Program-made: the position numbers and the translations under genes
The notes under the pieces: model-generated
Told to the model about the DNA's origin: nothing
Database searches by the model: none
The model's input: only the letters and a program-made list of their open reading frames with translations
Assembly: GCA_013396655.1 (NCBI GenBank)
Contig: WBMV01007615.1
Coordinates: 6,472 to 70,471 of the forward strand
Direction: 5' to 3'
DNA length: 64,000 nucleotides
From: Campylorhamphus procurvoides
Taxonomy: Eukaryota > Chordata > Aves > Passeriformes > Dendrocolaptidae
Shown: in pieces, positions 52,501 through 62,820 of the stretch
How positions within the stretch are numbered: position 1 is the first letter of the stretch
How the letters are laid out: the number at the start of each line of letters is the position of its first letter

Positions 52501-54150
52501 GTGGGCATCATTCCTCCACTAGATCTAGTGAGAGCAGCTCAGTCCAAAATGGCAGAAAGAGTAGGTTTGGACATAGAAAAAGCAGAAAAATCCTTGACAG
52601 GTCCTAACCCTGGTGAAGGAGCAGAAGCTGGTCACAGAAAAGCTGCTCAAGGCTAAGTACTGTTCCTGTAAGAAGGCAGAAGCAGTGGACTGAGACACAA
52701 TATTTGCTTTCTTTCCAGACTCGTGTCAGCTGTCTTTTAGTCTGTGCTGGCTTTCCACTCCCTGCCCTTCTCTCCTTAAGTGTCTGTCTGCTTCAGCAGA
52801 AAGAAAGAAAAGACTTTTGTTGCATTGTGAAATGAGTAAGTGGGATGTTCCCGGGTTCAGCGGTCAGCACTGGGCTGGCCAAGCTCATTTGTTTAGAGGA
52901 TGTCCTTGCAAGACTTCTCACACTGAATGTGCAAGCCTTGCATAAATGATGGAGATCTGCATGCTGGCAGCCTCCGTGCCTGGTGGTCACTCAGTGTGGC
53001 AGCTGGTTTCCTTTGCCTGCCTGGCAGTGCTGTGAATCAACTCCAGGAGTGAGTGTGCAGCTGATTGTAAACTGGGGCTCCCTGGCGTGGTGCTGATCCA
53101 TGTCCATTCCTAGGGTATAAATAAACCAAGGTGATGAGCAGCTCATACAGTTTATTCCAATTTCTTAACTGATTTTGAGTTCCAGTCAAGTCCAATCTCA
53201 CAAGAGTCTCAGGGAGCCCCTACAACCCTCTGGAAGAAGGGGTGTTGAGGGCAGGCAAACAGAATGTTGCTGGAACAACAGTGAAAATTGCTGAAGGCCA
53301 AAGAATAAAGTCCTCTGGGGGAAAAGGAACCTGACATCACGAAGAGACAAGCTTTCAACCTTCATCTTGATATAAGAGGGCAAATACCCACTTTCAGAAT
53401 ATATTGAATTCAAGGCTCTTTGGATTTGGGAGGTTAAGAGAAGGTTCATGACATCTTACAATGATGTCAAGAATATGTCTTCTCTCTCTCTTGCACGCCT
53501 TTCTTTTCATCCTTTTTTCCTTTTCTACTTCTGTGTCTGATGTTGAAGTTGATTTGATTTTCTGATTCCTCTTGCATTTAATTTCTCTGAGTTCAGTCTC
53601 TGCCTGGATTTAGAATCATGATCATTATTATTTGGAAGTGTGGGGTTAAAATGATAAAATGGATTTGGTAAAATGTAGGGGTTTTTTTCTTCTAGCTTTT
53701 CAAGATCTAATTATTTTACAGCTGATCTAATATGGAATTGATAAGATGAAAATGTAAATTTACAGGTTTAGTATTCAAAGTAATTTTTCATCTGATCAAA
53801 GAGAGGGAAGCATTTTGCAAAACACAAAGCTTGCGTTTTTGCAAATGTCTGAAGTTATGTGGTTGTAGCGAAGCCATCAGGAAATCCACAGGGCATCCAC
53901 TAATGTTTATTTCATTTTTCCTACAGGAGGTCTTGACCTTATCTTCATGCCAGGCCTTGGGTTTGACAAAAAAGGCAACAGATTGGGAAGAGGGAAAGGA
54001 TATTATGATACCTATCTTCAGAGATGTATGAAACATCCCCGTGGAAAGCCTTATACAATTGCCTTGGCTTTTAGAGAACAGATTTGTGAATCAGTGCCTG
54101 TGACAGAAAATGATGTTCCAATAGATGAAATCCTTTATGAAGACTGCTGA
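31446..54150 (+). CDS. MTHFS: MTHFS, 5-formyltetrahydrofolate cyclo-ligase; join of 31446-31553, 35048-35312, 53927-54150
   Basis: Three exons splice to a 597-base frame encoding 198 aa; human MTHFS has 203. The cytosolic enzyme converts 5-formyltetrahydrofolate plus ATP to 5,10-methenyltetrahydrofolate, returning the stored formyl folate to one-carbon metabolism. Landmarks: basic N-terminal helix with [17 protein letters not shown] (5-21), [17 protein letters not shown] (49-65), CFIPRY (75-80) and QSNHMDM (83-89) around the folate site, and the family signature [20 protein letters not shown] (133-152), a glycine- and basic-rich nucleotide-binding loop. The C-terminus ends ILYEDC; human has a few more residues. 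The start has a strong context (G at -3 and +4) and aligns three residues inside the human N-terminus. Introns are 3494 and 18614 bases. The CpG-island promoter suggests broad expression. Confidence 0.96.
31664..31905 (+). repeat. G-rich minisatellite in MTHFS intron 1 (units of roughly 25-35 bp)
   Basis: Irregular units recur, built from TGGGGACACATCNCCCA, GGGGTGCTGGGGACA and GGGAGGATGGGGA segments, for example near 31682, 31767, 31812, 31837 and 31885. Units differ in length and are diverged. The array starts about 110 bases after exon 1 and shares the GGGGACA word and + strand G bias with the heptamer array on the other side of the exon. Confidence 0.85.
31906..35047 (+). other. MTHFS: MTHFS intron 1, remainder
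   Basis: AT-leaning intronic sequence with a TA-rich microsatellite near 32534-32547. No further exon, RNA gene or recognisable transposon is seen. The intron ends in the acceptor TTTCACATGTAG at 35047. Confidence 0.6.
35048..35312 (+). CDS. MTHFS: MTHFS coding exon 2 (codons 37-124 plus first base of codon 125)
   Basis: The exon opens [18 protein letters not shown], directly comparable with human VIAHSEYQKSKRISIFLS, and ends GATGGTG/GTGAGTAT in phase 1. It covers the beta-sheet core and the folate-contacting FIPRY and NHMDM segments. The splice phase agrees with exon 3, which completes a Gly codon. Confidence 0.96.
36012..36033. repeat. (GT)n microsatellite
   Basis: Eleven consecutive GT units lie in MTHFS intron 2, a likely polymorphic marker. 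Confidence 0.9.
37207..37262. repeat. T/G-rich low-complexity tract
   Basis: Runs of T broken by GG or GGGG (TTTGGTTTGATTTGGGG) resemble the larger tract at 20134-20245. Confidence 0.75.
53927..54150 (+). CDS. MTHFS: MTHFS coding exon 3 (second base of codon 125 to stop)
   Basis: After the CTACAG acceptor the frame reads [18 protein letters not shown], matching human [18 protein letters not shown], then the LGRGKGYYD nucleotide-binding signature and a conserved C-terminal segment ([13 protein letters not shown]) to TGA at 54148-54150. It carries most of the catalytic signature. Confidence 0.97.
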
Positions 54151-54780
54151 AAGTGTCTTGATACCAACCCACCTTCAGAGCAACCAACCAAGGACATCAG
54201 ATTCATCAATCATGGGGGTTTTAATTGTCAGATATGACTTTGGGAACAATAAAATACACTATTGGGGAAAAAAATCCAAACAGGATAATAATGGTGAGGA
54301 TTGCTTTGATTTGCTTCTAATTAGCAAATGTCTGGTGTGAATTCTTATTCTAGAATCAATAGAAACAGGAATGTGTGACTGTTTATTACAGTAAGGACCA
54401 TTTCTTCTCAAAGTATTTTGAGATACAAGCTTCTTGATACTTAACAGTTTTATTATTCCAGTTTTAAAGTGAAGTGTCTCCTAATGACAGTTCTTGATCC
54501 ATTCTGGAATTAGATACTTGTTAAGGTAACAGTTCTTAGGACTTAAATACTGTGTGCATCCATGAGCAAAACAAGAAATTGCCAGATAAGTCCTAGAGTA
54601 AGCTGAGAAAATGATGATTGGAAAAAAGCCTTAATTAATTTTGGTGTATAAAGTAATTTTGGTGTATAAAGTAATTTTGGCTGTTTACTTGGCTACTTGC
54701 AGTTGTCTTAAAATAAAGGGAATATCTGTTAAAAAAAATTATGTCCATTATGGTTCTTTCCTTTAACTGAATAAAATATT
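54151..54780 (+). other. MTHFS: Probable MTHFS 3'UTR with alternative polyadenylation signals
   Basis: AATAAA occurs at 54248-54253 (98 bases past the stop), 54712-54717 and 54770-54775, so short and long 3' ends are both possible. The downstream region is U- and A-rich. Which sites are used cannot be decided from sequence. Confidence 0.6.
54637..54680. repeat. 18-bp tandem repeat, 2.4 copies
   Basis: AATTTTGGTGTATAAAGT is repeated perfectly at 54637-54654 and 54655-54672, followed by a partial third copy. It lies between the proximal and distal MTHFS polyadenylation signals. Confidence 0.95.
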
Positions 54781-56839
54781 GTAATGTAGTCTAAAATGTG
54801 CTCACTGAGTTCTCCATCTGGAGTGAAACAGCTCTTTTTTTGGTAAAATGATAGTCAAAATTACTTTTAAGTTCTCTAATTCTGTACACAGTCCATTCAT
54901 AATATCTCAAAATACTGTATGAAGTTTGGGTGCTATGTTAAGTGATAAAAAGATGGTAAGAACTGCAGAGAGCAGGTTTTATGGACTGAATAAATTTTAT
55001 GGGTGGAAGTTTGGTTACTCTCTGGTTCTCCAGACCATCATGGAAATCAAGAAGAAGGTAATGAGTTTCCTCTGCACACTGTCCTCATAGCAATAGGGCA
55101 CAATATTTCCAATCAGGATCAATCAAACTGTCAGAATTTTGTGTTCCTTCCTCAGTACAATTTCACCTTTTCTGAGCATGTTTAACTCTTCCTTCAGTCA
55201 ATAAATCAGTGCATATATTTCCACTAAACTACTCTGTGTCATTAAAAAATCTATGAAATCTCAAGGACCAGCTGCAGAGTGGAATGACCTTAAGACTTTC
55301 TAAACAATAACTGTTTTTGTGAACGAAACCATGTGCATGGCACATGGAAACCTTTTCATCAGAGTGCTTGTATTCAGTTTTATTTCCATTTTGCTAATGC
55401 AGTAATTAATTAAACCCTCTTGCTGGGGTGAACATAAGCTTAGCAACTGAGGTCTCCGGCCTGTGCTCTCCCTGGTGCTTCTCCATCTTGTGTTAAGCAA
55501 GGTCCATCTGGCTGAAGATCCCTTCAGTGTTGGCCTGCTGAGGATCCCACCAGTGTGTACAGGACTGTGCAAGCTGAGCAGGACAGCTGGTAGCAGCCTG
55601 CAGTATGGGCTGCTTAGTAAAATTATGGTGGGCAGACTTGGGCTTCCATCCAGTCCTTATCAGGCAGTTTCACTCCACCAAATGAAAGGTGTGTTCATGG
55701 ATGCACAAAGAGTTGTGCAAGCAAAAACTGAAGTGGCAGTATCAGTGCTGGGGTGTGCATTGGAGTATCCTTCAGCTACTTTCAGCTCTGAGTGCTCCCA
55801 GATGTGCTGCCTTACAGAAGGGAGACAGTGTCTTACCATTCCAAACTTTATGGGATAAATATGATGAAAAAATTGGACCTTTTTTTCTCCCTAGAGCCGC
55901 TGTCCTGGCAGTATATTAATCCCTCTGAATTTCTGTTGGCATTATAGAGAACAACAAAACAAAAGGATGGGGCAGGTTTTGCATGTGGCTGACCTGTTTC
56001 AGGTTTGTCTCAAGGCTGTTTGAGTTCACCTACCACATTAGGCTCAGTGCTGGGCCATATGGCCTGGCCTGCCATCGACATCAACAAAGCCATGCTGAAG
56101 CCAGTGCCTGGCACAGCAGAAACCTGGATCCCACATCTGACGGATGTTTTAGATGCATATATTAAGTCTAGTGCTTTGTAGCCCTTTGGACTAGCTTTTG
56201 ATCTTGCTGTCTGAGCTTTGATTTATTCATTACAAAGAGGGCTACTTGGCTTGTAGGTATTTTATTAAGGATGATACAAGGTGAACAACTGTGTACAGAA
56301 AGGCCAGGATATGGGGAAGAAGCTTCAGAGCCAGCACTAACAGCTGTATAGAAACAAAGGGCTTAGAGAGAGACAAGGACTTGATTTTTGTTGCGTGATG
56401 GTACAAAATAGGAGTGGGGGAGTAAAAAGCAAGAGTTGGGATGCAAAATACAGTCCTTTATCCAGCACAGCTGCAGATGGGCACCAAGCTTTGTTCTTGT
56501 GGGTTCACTGGAGTTGCTGGAACTAATTGGTATCGAAAAAGCAAGTGAGCTTTGAAGGTTTTCAGGACTTGGGGCAATGAGTGTGCAAACTTCTTATATC
56601 TCAGGTCACTTTTCAATACATCATGAAGCCATTATTTCCTGCTTCACTCCAGACTGCCCTGTCGGCTACAGCTGTAGTGGGAAAGGATGGGGAGACTATT
56701 TAATGTACCGTATCACCAGAACAAGAGCTGGTGCTTTGTTTCTTGCCAGCCTCTCCCGAGTCCAGAGTTGATCATTACAGACTCATCACCCAGGCTGGGT
56801 GAGCTGCAGGACCCGGGCTGATGCAGATAGCTCTTACCA
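54781..56839. other. Intergenic DNA downstream of MTHFS
   Basis: No gene, RNA or transposon terminus is recognised. The 131-codon + strand frame at 55463-55858 has no known similarity and no supporting splice structure. Confidence 0.55.
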
Positions 56840-57500
56840 TTTGGCTGGTAAGCATAGTAAAATAATATTTATGTATATTGTCTTGAGAAATCACGGAGCT
56901 AAATAAATGTGACAGTTTTCCTTTGACATCCCCAGCCTTGCTGCTGTCGCTCAGGGTTTTCCTTTTTGCCACATAACATGAAATCACTGTCAGTTTGATA
57001 GTATACAGCAGCGCTCCTGAAGCACAAGGGTTAGGGGGGTGGTGGGTGCATCTGGATTATTTACGTTTGCTATGCATGAAGTGGCACTCAGGGAGCAAGG
57101 CAGGCTGCCAAGACAGAGAGGAATCGGGGCTGTCTGGTTGCTCTCTTGTATCTCTCCATGCTGGATTGTCAGGGTAGGATTTATAAAAATTGCTTCAAAA
57201 CAGTATCATCTTTCCTCAAATGGACGTGCCCCCGTCTGGTGCAGCGAGTGCAGTTATTGCTATTCTCATGACAAAGCGTCTATCAATCTCCACTTTGTTT
57301 ATAAACAAATCTGCCTGTCCTGCATAAGAAATAGATAGACTAAGAAAAAATACCATTACCAAAGAAATAAGTTAATTATATTTCAGGATCTCAGCAGGGA
57401 GTGCTATCTCAGAGTATTCAGTAAGATCTGACCAGTGGAGTTATAATTAAAAAATGTCCCCAGGGAGGAACTTGTAAATTATTTACCGTAAGGGGCTTTT
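56840..57500. promoter_or_regulatory. Candidate non-coding conserved block
   Basis: About ten CpGs persist in AT-rich sequence (for example in GGACGTGCCCCCGTCTGG near 57222 and TTTACCGTAAGG near 57483). Homeodomain-type TTAATTA and forkhead-type TGTTTATAAACAAA words are present. This suggests constraint or hypomethylation but nothing proves it; neighbouring sequence to the left also holds several CpGs, so the contrast is weaker than at 12680-13260. Confidence 0.2.
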
Positions 57501-57857
57501 CTAGGCTCTTTTAGTTTAATTACACACTCTGGAAGAGAAAGGCCTCAGAAACAAATTAACTAAGAGGTTGAAATGGCTTTGTTAAAATCATGTTCACAGC
57601 TAAGCAAGTGGGTGACTGTGAGCAAGGTTCAGATATAGGACAAATCTCTGAAAGCTGACATTACTCATGGTTTAAAAATTGTATGGAAAGCACCAAAAAG
57701 TCTGTGCATAGAAAATGCAATTGCTGGTTTTGTCCAGTATTCCTACTGACCTTGAAAGACTTAGTAGGTAGTCCAGATCTGACAGTGCCTCATGTCCTCA
57801 TGGCCATTTGCTTTGTGGGGAGGAACTGGCATTTGTGGGCTTTTTATAGGGTACAGA

Positions 57858-57932
57858 GGAAACTGGTTGGACTTGATGATCTTAAAGGTTTTTTCCAACC
57901 TTAACCATTCGATGAGCCTATGATTTTAAGCC
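57858..57932 (+). mobile_element. CR1 LINE 3'-end fragment
   Basis: It reads CTGGTTGGACTTGATGATCT, then TAAAGGTTTTTTCCAACCTTAA and a diverged terminal repeat (CATTCGATGAGCCTATGATTTT), the characteristic CR1 3' terminus on the + strand. Confidence 0.88.
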
Positions 57933-60020
57933 CCAACAGAGGAAAATGAAAGATTAGAGGTGATGGAGAGGCAGAATAAGAGGGTCCTGGGATGGTATGA
58001 ATTTTCCATCACTCTCTCACCATCTAGGGCATTTTAGCTCAAAACATCCTGGTTAAGCCTTAGTGGAAGCTGGGCTGAGTGTGGCCCTTGGTGCCAAGAG
58101 ACAGTCCCTCATGCTATCAGGGGTTGTGCCCTTTTCAAATGTGTGGGTGAAAATAGCTGGTGTGACCTCTGCTCAGAGGTGGAGACTGGAAGTCAAGAGA
58201 CCAGAGCTCCCCATTAGTCTCAACCACATTGCTTGGCCAAGAATTGCTTGGCATTATCTAATATCTGTTTGCTGAGGAATAAGACAGACAGGAATACTCT
58301 ATCTGCCTGCCTGGTGATGCCAAATTCTATGTATCTAATGGCCTTTCAGCTGCAGTTGCCCTTGAATATCTCTGAAAAGCCCCTCATCTGCTCTGGCACC
58401 TTTACCAAAGAGAAGCCAGCCAGGCACAGCTGCTGGGGCCAATATACAGACCTACAACACATCTCTTTAGCTTGGGTCTCCTTTATTTTTCAAATTTATT
58501 GCACTTACATGTCTTGCTTAGATGGAAACTGCCCCACAGTTAAGAATCTCTCTACCCCCTGCATGTGTGCAGTCTTCAGCAGATGCCATGTGATTGTAGC
58601 CTGAGGGTACCATTATCACATTCTAAACAATAAGTTCTCCACCTTCAGGCAAACTATCTGAAAATCTGGAGATGAAAGCTGCTTTAGTCGTTCATCAGGC
58701 AGATGAGATCTCTGCTTTTATTTTGTTATACTGTAAATCTGCTACTTAGTTTTCTAGTCTCTCTGCAAACTACTGAATCATAAAAATGCTTATAGCAAAT
58801 GCCAGCATGTCTGTCACCAGAATAATGCATTTCAAATGGCTTATCAGCTCCAAGAGAAGACTACAATATTTTGGAGATGATTTGGATATATAGTTAAAGA
58901 ACAAAATATGTTGACATCTTTCAAACGGTCTTGATCAGTAGATTTTGCTTTGTATTTTACTGTTGCACATCCAGTAGTACTCAGGGAGGAAAGGTGCCTT
59001 AATGATGGGGAAAACCACAGAAGAGTGGAGTAGGACATAAAGTAAAATGAAGGATTTGTCTTGAAAGGGCTGGACTATAAGGTTTGAATATTCACATAGG
59101 AAGTATTGCCATTCAATTATGAGGAGTGGTGAGTCCATATTTCTGTTTATGGAAAAGGTAAATATAGATTGTAATAAAGCTGAATACTTTTCTATAGCCT
59201 TTTGTTATCATCTTGTCAAATCTAATAAAATATTGCTAATAAAGAAGTTCATTTAGAATAGCTAAAAATATTACTGGAAATGATAATTTCCTACTAAATA
59301 GTTCAGGTTCATGGAGTGATTGTTACTAGACTGTATTAAAATGTGTATGACTTTTTTTTCTGGATGTAGCTGGAAAATGTAATTACAGATAAACTCTGCA
59401 GGGCCTTGGCTGTTGTTGCCTTGCCCATGATCGAGCTTCCCTGGCTGGTTTTGTGTCCCTGCCATCCTGCAAGTCCAGGGTAAGTCAGAGCAGAGCTAGG
59501 ACTGCCCGAGACTGATCCAGGTGGGATGAGGGAGGATTGAGATAATCTTGTATATGTACTTTGACTGGAGAAGGATAACACAGGGTGTAATGAGGGTAGG
59601 GGAGGATGGCAGCATCTCTGACCACACAGGCAGCATCTCTGACACACTGCTTGAGGGAATCAGCCCAGAGGTCTCATCTGACAGAGCAATTTACCTACAA
59701 GTCATGTTAGCTGACAGTTCTTCAGGTGCACTGATGTGAAGAACAAGGCTGCCAGACTTCACTGGCTGAGGGCTTTCCTTCACCAGGGTTGGCTCTGAGA
59801 GGTGGCTGCTTGCTACCTGCAGCCCTCCCAGGGAGAGGTGGGAAACTCTTCTCTGGGAGACCTTGGAGTCTTACAAAGTGTCCAGGGTGGCACATCAGGC
59901 AGGGATGACAGCAGAGGAGGAAACTGCTCCTATTTTATCCCTTTAAGGTCTATAGTGAGATCAGGCCATGCAGAAGCTCTGACAGCTGCAGAGGCCAGAC
60001 TTTGCTCTGCAGTCAGGTTT
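57933..60020. other. Intergenic DNA, no gene recognised
   Basis: Short unrelated open frames only. One small tandem duplication at 59608-59649 is listed separately. Confidence 0.55.
59608..59649. repeat. 21-bp tandem duplication
   Basis: GGCAGCATCTCTGACCACACA is followed at once by GGCAGCATCTCTGACACACTG: two copies, the first 15 bases identical. Confidence 0.85.
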
Positions 60021-60085
60021 TCATAGAATCATATAATCATTTAGGTTGGAAAAGACCTTTAAGACTATCAAGTCCAACCTGACCC
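60021..60085 (-). mobile_element. CR1 LINE 3'-end fragment
   Basis: TTCATAGAATCATATAATC followed by TTTAGGTTGGAAAAGACC and ATCAAGTCCAACCTGACCCC is the reverse complement of an avian CR1 3' end. Element sequence may extend further right but becomes unrecognisable by eye. Confidence 0.88.
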
Positions 60086-60689
60086 CTCTCCTTACTTCTC
60101 CAAGAACAAAAAACTATAATTTTCTGATCACTGTGCCCAAGACAGCCTTGAACCATCACATAACCATTTGCATAATTTCTGGAGTGGAGAAGGTCCCTGA
60201 TCCCCTCAGAACATCACTCTTGGAACCCACAAGCCCTTTAATACAGATTGGGACAAAAGTGATAAATATAGCAAGGGAAAATAGATAAATTTAACAGGAA
60301 GCTGGAGCTGAGGTGGAAGTTTGGGGAGGTTTAGATACAATCAAGTCATGCTGAAAAAAGGGAAAAAGAGATTACCCTCTGAGAGCTGAATTGCAATGAC
60401 TTAGTGGGAGATGAAAGGGCTTAGCTCAAACTTCAGCAGTTTTGCAGCCACCCTCCTGGGGACACCTTGCAAGAGTCAGTGGCCAGATGCAAACTGCTCT
60501 TTTACAACTGTGATAAACACTTTGAGAAGGCTAAAAAAGCCACTTCCCACTTTATAAAGGCTGAAAAAGCAACTTTGCAGCTTGTTATCTGGAAGATCCT
60601 TGCTTCCCTGGGACTTCTACCTGAACTTTAGGACTTTAATAGATCTCATCTGCTGTAATGCTACCAGACATGCTGCTGTCTCCCTAACA

Positions 60690-60900
60690 CGAGATGCTCA
60701 TGTATGAACACTGTTGTTATAATAAATTAAGAGCACTGGGAAAGGCCCTGGAAGTTAGCCATAAATCTGGTGGTAAGCGCCAGCGAGCAGCAGGGGCTCG
60801 GTTGTACATCATTAATAAAGATGTTGAAGAGGCACAGGCGGCGTGTTGCTGTGGATATTGTTACTCAGGGCTCCACCACAGCACAGCTGAGACTTGATAT
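60690..60900. promoter_or_regulatory. Candidate non-coding conserved block
   Basis: Six to seven CpGs cluster in about 160 bases (GGTAAGCGCCAGCGAGCAGC near 60771 and CACAGGCGGCGTGTTGC near 60833) within CpG-poor surroundings. No gene is recognised; overlapping short + frames have no similarity. Regulatory function is inference only. Confidence 0.22.
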
Positions 60901-62766
60901 ACACAGGACAATCAGTCAAAAACTCTTTACTGTTTTAAAAATGATGCAGGTAACTGTTGGTAAAAGCTGTTATTGGTGATGAGGTTCCTGTTTTATTTAA
61001 AGAAAGAAAAGAAGTCTATCTCCATCTTTCAACATAACACAAATTCCCAGTGAAATTCCCCAGCTTGTTGAACAGTGCTGCAAACGCTTTGTTTTACATA
61101 ATTTGCACCAAAATTAAAGTGAGGTTTAAAGCTCTGTAGGACTTTGGTCTGGGTTTTGTAAGCACAATCTCCAGCACAACAGGCCTCTGGCTGGGATTAC
61201 TCTCAGCACAATGCAGATTATTCAAGATCAAGAATAAAGAGGCAAGAGGAGGGGATTTTATTGCAAGAGGCTTAAGTCTGATTTTGCATAATGGCTGTGG
61301 AGCAGCAGCAAGACCAGCCAGGTTATTTTCTCACCACTTGAATAGTTCAAATGCATCCTGGATATATAATTTTGTGGCTTTGCCTCTGTTTTCCCTGATA
61401 GGCACCCAAATTTTTGGAATAAGTCTCCTCCTTCAACATTTGTAGGATACTCTGTGGTGCATGGATGGAAGCCATAAGGGGCACAGCAGCTGTCTTGCTT
61501 ATCATGGCACCCAGAAATGAAATGTTTTCCTCTTGGGACAGTAGTTAGAGGACTGCAGCCATCTGAGCATCACAGGAGGAATGAGGAGCAGAAAAGCTGA
61601 ATGGCCAAGGAGGAGGGAAGGGACCAGCTCTTCACTGGGAGCTGTCACAGATTAATCTCCTGTCAGTCAGGAGACTTTTTATACAGACCCCTGGGAACAC
61701 AAGTATTTGTGGATTTTTTTTTTGAAAACAGAATGTAAATTAGATTTTAAAGCAAGCATTTATCTAAAATTAGAAGCCATGGGCCTGATATGCTGTAGAG
61801 TGTGACAGGATAAGGGGCTAATTGCAAGCAAGCTTCTATCCCACTTGATTATTGTTGTGACACACAGATCATTAACATGATGGTCTAAACATGAAACAAG
61901 TTGTTTAAATATTAAACTGTCAAGTGCTTTTTGTGATCTCTAAATCACTACCTAAAGTAGGGGGGATGTGTGTGTAAAAAAAGAGTTTTGGGCTCTGCCT
62001 CTGATGCCATGTTGCTCCCTGTCAGCATGGCATCTGCTGCCAGGAGGTTGCAGAATGGCATTTTCAATCATCTGCTTTGTTTGTGGGTGTATTTAGTAAC
62101 AGATCCTACATGCTCTTCTGCAAGTTCTTACACGGGCACAGAGCCTGCTGCCTCCAATGAGCCTTCCTCACCCTCACAAATGGCACAAATGGCCCTACAT
62201 AGGGATTTGAGCATTTGGATCAAGGGAGATGGGGAAGAAGAGAGGCTATTTGTCAAACTAGTATATTCATGGTTTTGGAAAGCTTGCCTAAGTGCCAGGT
62301 TATGCACTTTCAAACGGCTGTCTTCAGGTGGAGGATGAGGAGGCCAACAGACAGCCCTCCTCCTGCTGCTGGAGAGTTGGAAAGGTGGGCAAGTTCAATT
62401 CTGTTTCCCATTTTCTTAGCACACAGAACAGTGTAAACATGCTCTTGGTGCTTAAAATACAGTAATACACCTCCCAGACAGGAAGAATTTGGCTGCAGCT
62501 GAGCACTGTGCACAAGGTCTCCACAATGCTGCTGCTCCATGAAGTGACCTCTGTTTGATGTCACCTTAAAAATGGGTCAAGAGCAGTGTAAGTGCACTAA
62601 ACTCCCATCAGTTAGACCTCTGCCCTGTTGAATTTTACTTCTCAAATAGCTGTTGTGCCATGCAGAAGGTTATGTGCATAGAAGACTCAATATAGGAACT
62701 GTTTTGCAAGGGAATAATGTTGTTGGAAGACAAATACATGCATATTAATGACATGCAGTCAAAGGA
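60901..62766. other. Intergenic DNA, no gene recognised
   Basis: No exon or RNA gene is evident. A 122-codon + strand frame at 61970-62338 has no known similarity. An octamer-like ATTTTGCATAATG lies near 61281, of uncertain meaning. Confidence 0.5.
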
Positions 62767-62820
62767 TTATTAAAGGCAATGAGCCCAGGGCACTTATTAA
62801 AGGCAATGAGCCCAGGGCAC
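62767..62820. repeat. Perfect 27-bp tandem duplication
   Basis: The unit running from TTATTAAAGG to CCCAGGGCAC occupies 62767-62793 and is repeated without a mismatch at 62794-62820, followed by the start of a third copy (TTATT). The identity suggests a recent event or, alternatively, an assembly artefact. Confidence 0.95.

Larger units (their letters stand above)
35313..53926 (+). other. MTHFS: MTHFS intron 2 (18.6 kb)
   Basis: Starts GTGAGTAT and ends TTTTTCCTACAG. It has no additional exon that fits MTHFS and no recognisable gene on either strand. A - strand frame of 151 codons at 35462-35917 resembles no protein I know and is within chance expectation. Simple repeats at 36012-36033 and 37207-37262 are listed separately. 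No clear CR1 terminus is seen inside it. Confidence 0.6.
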
